From: JABDQW01 sp942492025
GTDB taxonomy: Bacteria; Pseudomonadota; Gammaproteobacteria; SZUA-229
Reading direction: 5' to 3'
Length of the DNA: 64,000 bases
Assembly: GCA_942492025.1 (NCBI GenBank)
Contig: CALODJ010000008.1
Coordinates: 124,001-188,000 of the forward strand
Positions 34,308-43,136 of the stretch are shown piece after piece; positions within the stretch are counted from its first letter, which is position 1, and each line of letters opens with the position of its first letter. Under the pieces are notes generated by a model. It was not told where the DNA came from. It saw only the letters and a program-made list of their open reading frames with translations, and did no database searches. A program made the position numbers and the translations under genes.

Positions 34308-36262
34308 TAGTGATTGCAATTTACTGCCATTGAAGCTGACAGCTCGATCGGTTTTACTATGGTTGGCAAATCACTCGGCCTTCTCATTAGGATCTCGAAT
34401 TCATCCGCAGTCAGCGCTTCACTGAAATAGGGCCCCTGTGCATGTTGGCAACCCACATCAAAAAGGAAACCCAGCTGTGATCCGGTTTCAACACCTTGCG
34501 AAGCTACCGTCATACCCAGCTTATTGGCCATAGCGATAATTGCTTCAACGATTTTCGCAACCTGCGTGTCCTGGGACAGCTTTTTGATAAAACAGTGATC
34601 AATTTTCAAGGAATCGAAACGATGATTTAATAAACCGGGAAGCGATGCATAGCCAGCACCAAAGTCATCTATGATCAACTTTATCCCGTTACTATCCAGA
34701 TCCTGTATGTTTTTTATCGTAGTTGGAGATTGATTTATCAATAGCTTCTCAGTTATCTCCACATGCAATGCATCTGCTGGCAGTCCGTTAGCGTTTATTG
34801 CATCAACTAACTTTTTACTGAATCCAGGATTCGTTCTTAGCTGACAGGCCGATACATTCAAGGAGACGCATATTTGTTTGTTAAAGCTTGCACGCCATGT
34901 CCTGACCTGCTCGCATGCCTTAGCTATCAGCCAATCATTTATTGGTACTATCAGACCAGTATCCTCCGCAACCTTTATAAAATGATCCGGAGATACCATA
35001 CCCAGCGTACTGCTATGCCAACGTAGCGTTACCTCAGCCTTGACTATTTCACTATTATGCACATCAATAATTGGCTGATAATATAACGAAATTTCCTCTC
35101 GCTCGAATGCATGGCGTAGCTGTGATTCAACTTGTATGCTTTTCTTTCCCTTGACAGGCGTTTCTGGCGTATAAAAACAACAGGCATTCTTACCTTGTTT
35201 TTTTGCACGGTACATGGCGGCATCTGCATTGCGCATGAGCTCATCGCCATCTATGCCATCCCTTGGAAATATGGCAAAACCTATACTGGGTGAAACAGCT
35301 ATTTCATTACCTTCGAGAATAAACGGCCTTGAGAAAGACGCAATGATTCGATCGCCGACACCTTTCAAATCGTGTTCTCGAGATTCACGTGGCTGCTCAT
35401 CGCTATCTTGCAGAATTAACAGGAATTCGTCCCCTCCCAGGCGTGCTACCGTATCGCTTTGACGTGCACAGGATGACAGCCGTCGCGCGGCTTCCTTTAA
35501 GAGCTCATCACCCGCCGCATGACCTAATGTATCGTTTATTGACTTGAAATTATCAAGATCTATGAAAGTAACGCAGGGACTAAGGTTCTTCCGTTTTGCC
35601 ATGGCAATGGTCTGCGCAAGTCTGTCCTTAGCCAAACTACGATTCGGCAATCCAGTTAATTCATCGTAGTTTGCCTGTCTTTGTAACCTGCCCTCTGTCA
35701 ATAACTTCTCCTGAATGACGAGTTTGAGTTTTTGATTACTTGAATTCAGCTCTTTCGTCCGCTGCCTGATTCGCTGCTCCAGGCTCTCATGTGCACAGCG
35801 TAGATATTCTGCGGCCTTTTTCTGCATTAGTTGGTTACTTAATCGCGCCCATAACACGTCAAAATCAACTGGTTTCGTAACATAATCATTGGCGCCAGCA
35901 TCCAGCGCGTGCACAATTTCACTGGGTGAATCTCCGGATGTGACAGATATTATCGGAAGCTGATATTTATCGTATGAATTACGAAGGATTTTCAGCACTG
36001 TAGCTCCGTCGATTCCCGGCATGACGACATCCAGGAGCACAATGTCAGGAAGTTGTTTTTCAATTACCTCCAGGGCCTGTTGCCCACTACTCGCTTCTAT
36101 TACCTCAAGATTACCCAGCTCAAGCCGTTCTCTAATTGCGGAACGCACAACCCCGCTGTCATCAACGACGAGTACCTTGGGTACCTCTCCGGCCGAAATA
36201 TATTCATGCAACTCTGGTTCGAAATGATTATCCATCATCAGCACACCTCTTAACACATCCAC
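34307..36262 (-). CDS. REC-GGDEF-EAL c-di-GMP regulator
   Basis: 651 residues. The receiver (about 25-145) has VLVVDDSGVVRSAIRERLEL and acceptor Asp in DIVLLDVVMPGIDG. The GGDEF domain (about 200-365) has VARLGGDEFLLILQ and an RxxD site (RQSD). The EAL domain (about 380-635) has an altered signature, KAEVTLRWHSS, with E kept but A-L changed. LNVSACQL, VEITEKLL and IIDDFGAGYASL are intact, but the usual AEGVET reads SQGVET. Cyclase activity looks intact while phosphodiesterase activity may be reduced. The possible first Met or the Met at residue 9 could be the start. The stop codon TAG is built at the edge of the family 1a element. Confidence 0.92.
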   Translation of the reverse strand: MDVLRGVLMMDNHFEPELHEYISAGEVPKVLVVDDSGVVRSAIRERLELGNLEVIEASSGQQALEVIEKQLPDIVLLDVVMPGIDGATVLKILRNSYDKYQLPIISVTSGDSPSEIVHALDAGANDYVTKPVDFDVLWARLSNQLMQKKAAEYLRCAHESLEQRIRQRTKELNSSNQKLKLVIQEKLLTEGRLQRQANYDELTGLPNRSLAKDRLAQTIAMAKRKNLSPCVTFIDLDNFKSINDTLGHAAGDELLKEAARRLSSCARQSDTVARLGGDEFLLILQDSDEQPRESREHDLKGVGDRIIASFSRPFILEGNEIAVSPSIGFAIFPRDGIDGDELMRNADAAMYRAKKQGKNACCFYTPETPVKGKKSIQVESQLRHAFEREEISLYYQPIIDVHNSEIVKAEVTLRWHSSTLGMVSPDHFIKVAEDTGLIVPINDWLIAKACEQVRTWRASFNKQICVSLNVSACQLRTNPGFSKKLVDAINANGLPADALHVEITEKLLINQSPTTIKNIQDLDSNGIKLIIDDFGAGYASLPGLLNHRFDSLKIDHCFIKKLSQDTQVAKIVEAIIAMANKLGMTVASQGVETGSQLGFLFDVGCQHAQGPYFSEALTADEFEILMRRPSDLPTIVKPIELSASMAVNCNH

Positions 36263-37025
36263 TTACTGCGCAAACATGTCCGACACAAATACGGTTGAAA
36301 ACATTGGTCAACCACCTCACGAGCACGATCAATGTTGCATAGTCATCGACTGTTTTCGTCTGCATGCTTCACGTACATTGTGACTGACACGGTCTTTTTC
36401 TGTTTACCACTACGCAGGTGTATCCGGTTTACTCACCGCGGCTTTCTGATCAGCTCAATCAACAGCTACTAACTGAGTCATTAACCAAACGGACCTGTTT
36501 TGCGCCAACTGCCTATTTTCTGCTTCATAATATCAAGTGATGTACGAAGATTTTATCGACAGAGCGGCAAAATCTCGTCACCAGTTATAGTTTTGCAAAC
36601 TGTATGCCAAAATATTCAAAATGTTCCACTCCAGACCGATAAGACAGCACAACCTTAACCGCAGAGACGCTGAGGAAGAGGAGTTCATTGCACACATGGG
36701 AATAGCTCGCAGGCCAGCATCGGCGAAGCAATACGGGTGGCAGGTCATTGGACAGGGACCGCCAAATTTCCTATTGCGACAAATTTACGTCATTGCGCGT
36801 CCGCCATCGTGTAATACCCGGGTTAGATCGGCAGGCTACTCGTTTGATGTCGAAGATTACAAATTACGTCCGTGTGTTGCCCCTTTTGGGCCGCACTTTG
36901 TGCGTTATATTCTCCAGGAATGTCATGCTTCGTACCTCGCAATGACGAATTTACTGGAAAACAGTGCATTTTCAGCTTAAGTAAGTGCCATTCGGGCCAC
37001 AGGTCAGTGGTACAGTTATTGACTA
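36263..37025. other. 763-bp gene-free stretch with degenerate repeats
   Basis: No convincing gene. It holds ACCGCAGAGACGCTGAGG (36658-36675), a motif type seen in intergenic DNA of many bacteria. It also has a family 1b-like end (about 36797-36823: CGTCCGCCATCGTGTAATAC then CCGGGT, followed by TA) and CGTACCTCGCAATGACG (36931-36947). A 119-codon open frame at 36621-36980 is made of these pieces and is not called. Promoters for the flanking gene at 36262 may lie here but none is clear. Confidence 0.6.
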
Positions 37026-39347
37026 TCAGATCCCTGGATTATTACTCGAATTATACATGGCGCTTTCAGATTCAGAATGAATATCCGCCTTGTTCAGAAC
37101 ATCCTCAAGAGCTATTTTTACTGCAGAATATTGTTGCAGTAAGTTGTCTATTCGTCCATCCTCGATGTTACCGCGTGTACCCTTGTCTTCGATTTCCCCA
37201 CATGCTTCTGCAAGGGCCATCGCACCAACAGTTAGACTGGAGGATTTCAATGTATGAGCAATATGTACGATCATTTCCTGATCTGAATGACTTCTGGCAC
37301 CTTCCAGCTCCTCGAGCAACTTAGGCGTTTGTTCCAGATAAAGACCGATAACCCTGTTTAAAAGATCTTTTTTTCGGTAACTCTTTTTCCCAAGAAGCTT
37401 GCTCAACACCTTCGTATCCAGTATCGAAGTGCCTGTTTTCTCGAGATCAGGCAGATTTATTTGTGGTTGTTCAGATTCATCGGCAGTTCCTGAATCGTCA
37501 TGCTGATTTTCGACCCTAGGATACTTCACTGTAGCATCGCCAGTATTTACCCCGGTCCATTGTGCTACTTTTGTCGTAATTTCCTCATAGCTGAATGGCT
37601 TAGCAAGATAATCGTTCATTCCGCTAGTGATACATTTCTCCCGCACGCCTTCAACAGCATGAGCTGTCAAAGCAATTATTGGTGTTTCGGCCAATTGCAT
37701 TTCATCTTCTCTTATGCGAAATTTCTCCGTTGCTGTAAAGCCATCCATGACAGGCATTTCACAATCCATCAGCACCAGGCTGTAACGATCTTTGGTCAGA
37801 GCTTCAAGTGCCTGTTCACCATTATTAGTCACAACGACTTCGAATCCCGATTTTTCCAACATATCCGCGGCCACCTCCTGGTTTACAGGATTGTCTTCTG
37901 CTACGAGTATTTTTATCCCAGAACCTGAAGAGGATTCCTTGTCGAGATAATTCACGGGGGGTACTGGCGCTGGACGATTCTGTTGCAATCCGGGTTTTCT
38001 GGCTTGTTTTAGTTCTATCCAGAAACAACTACCCTGGCCCTGACGGGTTTCCACGCCAATCTCACCCTCCATCAATTCGACGAGCTGCTTGCTAAAACTT
38101 AGACCGATACCCGTTCCTTCGATGCCCATGTGCTCCGCATTCAATCTCGAAAAAGGCTTGAATAAATCGCCTCTCAGATTCTCGGGAATACCATATCCTG
38201 TATCAGTCACTGAGATTCGAATGTGTTTATGACCAATATTTTCTAACGTAACGGTAATAGACCCTGCCTGCCTATTATACTTGACGGCATTATCCAGAAG
38301 ATTAACCATAACCTGCTTCAGTCTTGTATAGTCGGCCAGCGCCCAATAACTTTTTCTGTTATCTTCTATGTATATTTTTAGTTCTTTATTCTTCGCCTTG
38401 CCTTCGACAAGCTTCATTGCATCCCGTAATACAGCCTGGCAGTCAACTACGCCTGTGGTTATCTCGATTTCTCCTGTCTCAACACGCGAGAAATCAAGCA
38501 CATCATTTACCAGGGATAACAAATGGCGCCCAGCATCATTAATCTTGATTGCCCGTTTTCGTTGTTTCGCTGTTAGCGGTCCATCTCTGTCCAGCAACTG
38601 TAACTCATTCAGTCCGAGCACGGTATTCAGGGGCGTGCGTAATTCATGGCTCATTAAAGATAGAAATTCAGATTTGGCCTGATTTGCGAGCTCTGCTTTT
38701 TCCCTTTGTATTAAGAGATTTTGACTGTTTTTGATTGACTCCTGCTGCAGATACAGCATTTTTTCATTGTTACTGTAGAATCCTGTCGATGTCCTGAGTA
38801 GGAAAATTGTATACATCAACAACGCAGTCGATATCGCGTATGCATTTGGAAAATCACTGATAATCACGCCAAATACCAGGGGTAGCATCAGCAATCCAGT
38901 AAATATATATACAGGTGAGCGACGGTATATCATTGTTGTATTCGAAGCCGCCGCTATGCTGATTATGACGATGAATAATAAGGTCTTGCCTTTTAAATCA
39001 ACTTCAGGAAACAGCCAGAGCCCGACACTTCCCCACAAACCGCCCGTCAAAATTACCCCGATTATGTATACCGTTTCTGCCTTACGGTAGTTAACCTTGT
39101 TTGTCTTTTTCTGCGACGTGTACAGCCAGTATGAAACTGAGCGAAAAGCAATAACCATACAAAACAAATAAGACCATGTAACCAGGTGGATCCAGCTCAC
39201 CGAATCACTTAGAAACAACAATAAAAGCAATACCACCACTGCTGTCGACAAAATTGCAAATGGCATACTCTGATACAGTAAGTCTATTTGTTTTCTAAAG
39301 ACCCATGATGGTTGATTAGAATCTTTTTCTTTCTTGTGCAGTTGCAT
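37026..39347 (-). CDS. Membrane hybrid histidine kinase (HK-REC-Hpt)
   Basis: 773 residues. About six membrane segments in residues 25-205, related to the sensor region of the kinase at 30143. HisKA has H-box SLMSHELRTPLNTVLGL. HATPase has complete boxes (NLLDNAVK, SVTDTGYGIPENL, GTGIGLSFSKQL). The receiver (about 475-600) has ILVAEDNPVNQEVAADMLEK and acceptor in LVLMDCEMPVMDG. The C-terminal Hpt domain has the phosphorylatable His in VHIAHTLKSSSLTVGA. This is a complete phosphorelay in one protein. The output regulator is not obvious from context; the REC-containing c-di-GMP proteins nearby are candidates. Confidence 0.92.
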   Translation of the reverse strand: MQLHKKEKDSNQPSWVFRKQIDLLYQSMPFAILSTAVVVLLLLLFLSDSVSWIHLVTWSYLFCMVIAFRSVSYWLYTSQKKTNKVNYRKAETVYIIGVILTGGLWGSVGLWLFPEVDLKGKTLLFIVIISIAAASNTTMIYRRSPVYIFTGLLMLPLVFGVIISDFPNAYAISTALLMYTIFLLRTSTGFYSNNEKMLYLQQESIKNSQNLLIQREKAELANQAKSEFLSLMSHELRTPLNTVLGLNELQLLDRDGPLTAKQRKRAIKINDAGRHLLSLVNDVLDFSRVETGEIEITTGVVDCQAVLRDAMKLVEGKAKNKELKIYIEDNRKSYWALADYTRLKQVMVNLLDNAVKYNRQAGSITVTLENIGHKHIRISVTDTGYGIPENLRGDLFKPFSRLNAEHMGIEGTGIGLSFSKQLVELMEGEIGVETRQGQGSCFWIELKQARKPGLQQNRPAPVPPVNYLDKESSSGSGIKILVAEDNPVNQEVAADMLEKSGFEVVVTNNGEQALEALTKDRYSLVLMDCEMPVMDGFTATEKFRIREDEMQLAETPIIALTAHAVEGVREKCITSGMNDYLAKPFSYEEITTKVAQWTGVNTGDATVKYPRVENQHDDSGTADESEQPQINLPDLEKTGTSILDTKVLSKLLGKKSYRKKDLLNRVIGLYLEQTPKLLEELEGARSHSDQEMIVHIAHTLKSSSLTVGAMALAEACGEIEDKGTRGNIEDGRIDNLLQQYSAVKIALEDVLNKADIHSESESAMYNSSNNPGI

Positions 39348-39381
39348 CGAATATATCCCAACGAGTCGATGTTATCTCCTA

Positions 39382-39531
39382 TGGAAGTTCTGAAAAACAT
39401 CCGTCCAGAATTTTCAGAGAACGAAAAACAAAATGTGATTCTTATTTTTCTCATTCTCAATCACATATTTGATTGAGAATGGCGGCGCATCCATGTGCCG
39501 TAGGTAAGCCCTGAATAAATCAGAGTTTCTG
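39382..39531. repeat. Family 3 inverted-repeat element (150 bp), copy b
   Basis: Inverted orientation relative to the copies at 33650 and 42519. The left end is TGGAAGTTCTGAAAAACATC and the right end is the inverse of CAGAAACTCTGATTTATTCA, with TA on both sides (39380-39381, 39532-39533). The inner palindrome is CTCAATCACATATTTGATTGAG. The rest of the 39348-40068 gap (after 39533) has a sequence with GCGGGCCCAAGCACTTCGC and no supportable gene. Confidence 0.78.
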
Positions 39532-40068
39532 TAAATGCCGGCATTATAATCGTAAATTACCCGCAAGTGGATCAAATCATTCATTAATCGCGCAGGCACT
39601 CATCCATGCGTTGATCAATACTATGTCGGTAAATCTTCGATTGATTCTCACAGGTCCTGATTGTTGAATCATTAAATTACTAACTTCAGGGTTAACAGCG
39701 CCCGCCATGATCACATGGGTGGACGATATCCACGCAGGGCTTCGTGTAAACCAGGCCCTCTGATCAAGCGAGCGCTTGTCGAAATAATGAAAATTGCGGG
39801 CCCAAGCACTTCGCGCTTTCCTGCGGCCTTCTGCGGTTTTTCGTGGTAACCGCTCCTGTATCGATCCAGTTAGCATTGAGAACTTGTCCATTCGATGTGG
39901 TGAGAAAAAAACATTGGCGTCATTTACTAAACTGCAGGCCAGTCTACAATCCCGCGCTCTTTATAATCCTCTCAGTTGAGGATAACATAGTCAATCGGGA
40001 CAAAATCCATTTTGCTTCGATACTGGGGCCTATTACAACTAGCAATGTCACACACAGGGTAAACTTTA

Positions 40069-42519
40069 GTGCAAATAATGCAACAAAACGCGGCTCAACC
40101 GCGAATTCTTATTGTAGATGATGACGCGACTATGCGTCTGCTGATGACAGAGACCCTCATCGAAGATGGTTACATCATCGATGACGTGGATAATGGGCCT
40201 GCAGCGCTTGATAAAGTCGCGACATCCCCACCCGACATGGTTCTTCTCGATGTCAAAATGCCCGGGATGAGCGGTTTTGAGGTCTGTTCGAAAATACGCG
40301 AACTTACCGGTGATACAAGTATTTCGATTGTCATGGTAACAGGGCTCGATGATTCAGAATCCATTGAAAAAGCCTTTCAACTGGGCGCCACTGCATTCGT
40401 AACAAAACCAATAAACTGGGATACATTCCCATACCGCATACAATATCTTCTAAAAGCCAGAAGTGCAATCGTCGAACTGAAACAACGCGAATTGCATCTG
40501 CAACACACTGAAAGAATTTCTCGCATACTTACACAAGGCAAAAATAAAGATACGATATTACTGGATGTACTGCATGAGATGCTGGACATCTTTTCAGCAG
40601 AACGTGCATCTATTTTAAACGCACAAGATAATAATTGTACAAAACTCGATATCGTATCTGAAGCACTGCGAGTGGATTGTACCAGCATCGCCGATGACCA
40701 GGGCACACCTGTTAATAATATCGGTAACGAGATCCTGCAGTGGTCCATAAATAGTGAAAATCCGATTCTATCAACATATCCTTCACAAATACCATCGCAT
40801 GACTTTACGGAAAATAATCGGGTGTTTCATCAAATGCTAAAGTCTCTTCAAGTCCATAACAGTCATCCATGGTTTCTTGCGCTGCACAGAAGCATTGACG
40901 CCAGGCCTTGGTCTGTTACCGAGCAAGAAACTTACTATATTATATGTCTGCGTCTAGCCGGTATTTTATCTCGCTACTTGCTCATGGAAAAGCTACACAA
41001 TAGCGAAAACCTGCTTAGGCAAGCACAACGTGTAGGGCATATTGGTAACTGGCATTGGAACGTTAAAAAGAATAAATTGTCATGGTCCGATCAGCTCTTT
41101 CTCATCTACGGCTATAAGCCCATAAGCTTTACCCCTACATTTGAAGATTTCTTCGATGCAGTGACAGAAGAAGATTTGGGCAGACTAAGCAATTTCAGGA
41201 GAACCATCTTTACCTCTGAAGAAAGTTGTAGCGTCGAACATCGCATTAAGTTACCCAATGGTGAAACACGATGGGTATACCAACAGGCTGCAGGCAAGCT
41301 CGATAGTGATGGAAACCTAGCCGAAGTTAACGGTATTGTTCAGGACATTACTGACCGGATAAAAAAACAGGAGCAGGAAGCGCAAAACAACAAAATGGAG
41401 GCCATCGGTCAACTTACCAGTGGCGTTGCCCATGATTTTGGCAATCTGATGACCATTGCGAGAGGTAATCTTGAGCTGCTTGACCAGAGTTTTATAGAAG
41501 AATACGACATAAACGAAGAATATCGGGAAATACTCGATGATGCATGCTCTGCCATAGAGGACGCTGTCGAACTGACAAAACAATTACTGGCGTTTTCTCG
41601 AAAAAAATCTTTGGCACAGGAATACTTGAATGTGGAGGAATCAATTACCGGGTACATCAAACTTTTCAGTAACATACTCGGTGACAAGATAGAACTTTCC
41701 ATTAACATTGAAGATGATCTACCAGACATCCTGGTAGACACAACACAATTTGAGAGTTCTTTCCTGAATGTCATCATTAATGCCAGAAATGCCATGCCAG
41801 ATGGTGGACTCCTAACTGTCAGGGCTGGACTGAAACAGTATCCAGATGGAAAAGAAAGTCATAACACAGATAATGACATTGCTGACCAGGCTGTTTCTAT
41901 ATCGATTACAGATACAGGCATCGGCATGTCGGATGATATTCGCAAACATGCCACTGAGCCATTCTTCACAACCAGGAAGAACGAGGGTACCGGTCTGGGT
42001 TTGAGCATGGTCTACGCGTTTATGCGTCAATCACGCGGTGATCTGACTATTGACAGCAGTCCGGGTCAGGGAACTTGTGTAGACATGAAGTTTCCAGTAT
42101 ATGGCGGCAAGAAAAGTACGGCGATTGAAAAACCTCGAAAAAAAATAACGCCTGTTACCGACGCAACCATTCTCGTCGTCGAGGATCGGCAGGAAGTCCG
42201 GCAATTTGCTATCCGATGCCTCGATAAATTGCACCTCAATATACTGCAGGCAGAAGACGCCGCATCAGCAAGAAGCCTGCTGGAAAAAAATAGCGACATT
42301 GATCTTCTATTCACCGATATATTAATGCCAGGTGAAATGAACGGCCGCGAGCTGGCGAGTTGGGCAATAGAAAAATATCCGCAACTCAAGATTCTACTCA
42401 CAACTGCTGCCGAAAAGGAAACAAAACTGAACCAGACAATGAGTAAGCCCACTTTCGATATGCTGCCAAAACCCTACAGCAAACAGGATTTGTTAGAACG
42501 AATTCATCAAATATTGTAA
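40069..42519 (+). CDS. REC-PAS-histidine kinase-REC hybrid sensor
   Basis: 816 residues, no membrane segment. The N-terminal receiver (about 10-130) has ILIVDDDATMRLLMTETLIE and acceptor in MVLLDVKMPGMSG. A GAF-like region is followed by a PAS domain near 320-425 (QAQRVGHIGNWHWNVKKNKL). The kinase has an H-box of the HDFxN type (SGVAHDFGNLMTIARGNLEL), intact G boxes (ITDTGIGMSDDI, GTGLGLSMVYAF), and a C-terminal receiver (ILVVEDRQEVRQFAIRCLDK, LLFTDILMPGEMNG). The start could be the first Met or the Met four codons later. The stop codon TAA consists of the TA flank plus the first A of the family 3 element that follows. Confidence 0.92.
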   Translation: MQIMQQNAAQPRILIVDDDATMRLLMTETLIEDGYIIDDVDNGPAALDKVATSPPDMVLLDVKMPGMSGFEVCSKIRELTGDTSISIVMVTGLDDSESIEKAFQLGATAFVTKPINWDTFPYRIQYLLKARSAIVELKQRELHLQHTERISRILTQGKNKDTILLDVLHEMLDIFSAERASILNAQDNNCTKLDIVSEALRVDCTSIADDQGTPVNNIGNEILQWSINSENPILSTYPSQIPSHDFTENNRVFHQMLKSLQVHNSHPWFLALHRSIDARPWSVTEQETYYIICLRLAGILSRYLLMEKLHNSENLLRQAQRVGHIGNWHWNVKKNKLSWSDQLFLIYGYKPISFTPTFEDFFDAVTEEDLGRLSNFRRTIFTSEESCSVEHRIKLPNGETRWVYQQAAGKLDSDGNLAEVNGIVQDITDRIKKQEQEAQNNKMEAIGQLTSGVAHDFGNLMTIARGNLELLDQSFIEEYDINEEYREILDDACSAIEDAVELTKQLLAFSRKKSLAQEYLNVEESITGYIKLFSNILGDKIELSINIEDDLPDILVDTTQFESSFLNVIINARNAMPDGGLLTVRAGLKQYPDGKESHNTDNDIADQAVSISITDTGIGMSDDIRKHATEPFFTTRKNEGTGLGLSMVYAFMRQSRGDLTIDSSPGQGTCVDMKFPVYGGKKSTAIEKPRKKITPVTDATILVVEDRQEVRQFAIRCLDKLHLNILQAEDAASARSLLEKNSDIDLLFTDILMPGEMNGRELASWAIEKYPQLKILLTTAAEKETKLNQTMSKPTFDMLPKPYSKQDLLERIHQIL

Positions 42520-42676
42520 GGAAACCCTGATTTATTCAGCGTTTCCTTGCAGCACATGGATGTGCCGCTATTTTCAATCGCATATGTGATTGAAAATGAA
42601 GAAAAAAAAACAAAAATCGCATTGTCTTATTTTTCGTGCTCTGATAATTCCTGGATACAATTATTCAGAGCTTCCA
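42519..42676. repeat. Family 3 inverted-repeat element (158 bp), copy c
   Basis: The ends are AGGAAACCCTGATTTATTCA and the inverted ATTATTCAGAGCTTCCA, with TA at 42517-42518 and 42677-42678. The inner palindrome is TCAATCGCATATGTGATTGA. The left end lies inside the stop codon of the preceding kinase gene. Confidence 0.85.
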
Positions 42677-42695
42677 TAAGCTTATTAAGCTACCC

Positions 42696-42859
42696 AGGAG
42701 TCTGCGCGGTAGAATGTATCCCTACTGCAAAAGCGCCACAGCGGTCCATTTATCTGTTCTTTTTCGTTGCGTAGTGCCCACTAAGCGCCTCAAAAGAACA
42801 GAAAACTGTCCTCGCCGTGCCACTTTTTCGCTACGGGTATTTCTACCGCGCAGACTCCT
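42696..42859. repeat. Family 4 inverted-repeat element (164 bp)
   Basis: A perfect 19-base inverted repeat, AGGAGTCTGCGCGGTAGAA and TTCTACCGCGCAGACTCCT, whose similarity continues imperfectly inward (TGTATCCCTACTGC against AAATACCCGTAGCG when reversed). Single copy in this window. No reading frame is convincing. After it, 42862-43136 contains a family 1b-like end near 42957-42985 (GTCCGCCTTCGCGTAATATT) and the leader of the FleQ-like gene. Confidence 0.8.
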
Positions 42860-43136
42860 AGACGTATATTGCACGAACAGGACAAACTGTCACCGCGACA
42901 AACCTCATTGATTGACTTTCAGATGGTTGAAATAGCAGGGAATTCACAGACTTGTGCGTCCGCCTTCGCGTAATATTCGGGCGAGATCCTTTGCATCCAC
43001 ACTTAAATTCGCAATAAATTGCAAATAGTTTTTACATAACTTTACACGACACACCTGCAGCGTCCGCCAATATCTTGACGAACATACTAGATTCACAGTA
43101 ACAGATTAATGACGCAATAAAGGCGAAAAAAATATC

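Noticed and set aside
36621..36980. 119-codon frame in the 36.3-37.0 kb gap
   Set aside because: It is composed of several repeat fragments and has no family resemblance.
39577..39891. 104-codon minus-strand frame between two kinase genes
   Set aside because: No family resemblance and no ribosome site; it runs across repeat-like sequence containing GCGGGCCCAAGCACTTCGC.
42696..42859. Possible CRISPR or terminator reading of the 19-base inverted repeat
   Set aside because: There is only one pair, 126 bp apart and inverted, so it is neither a direct-repeat array nor a terminator hairpin of normal size.
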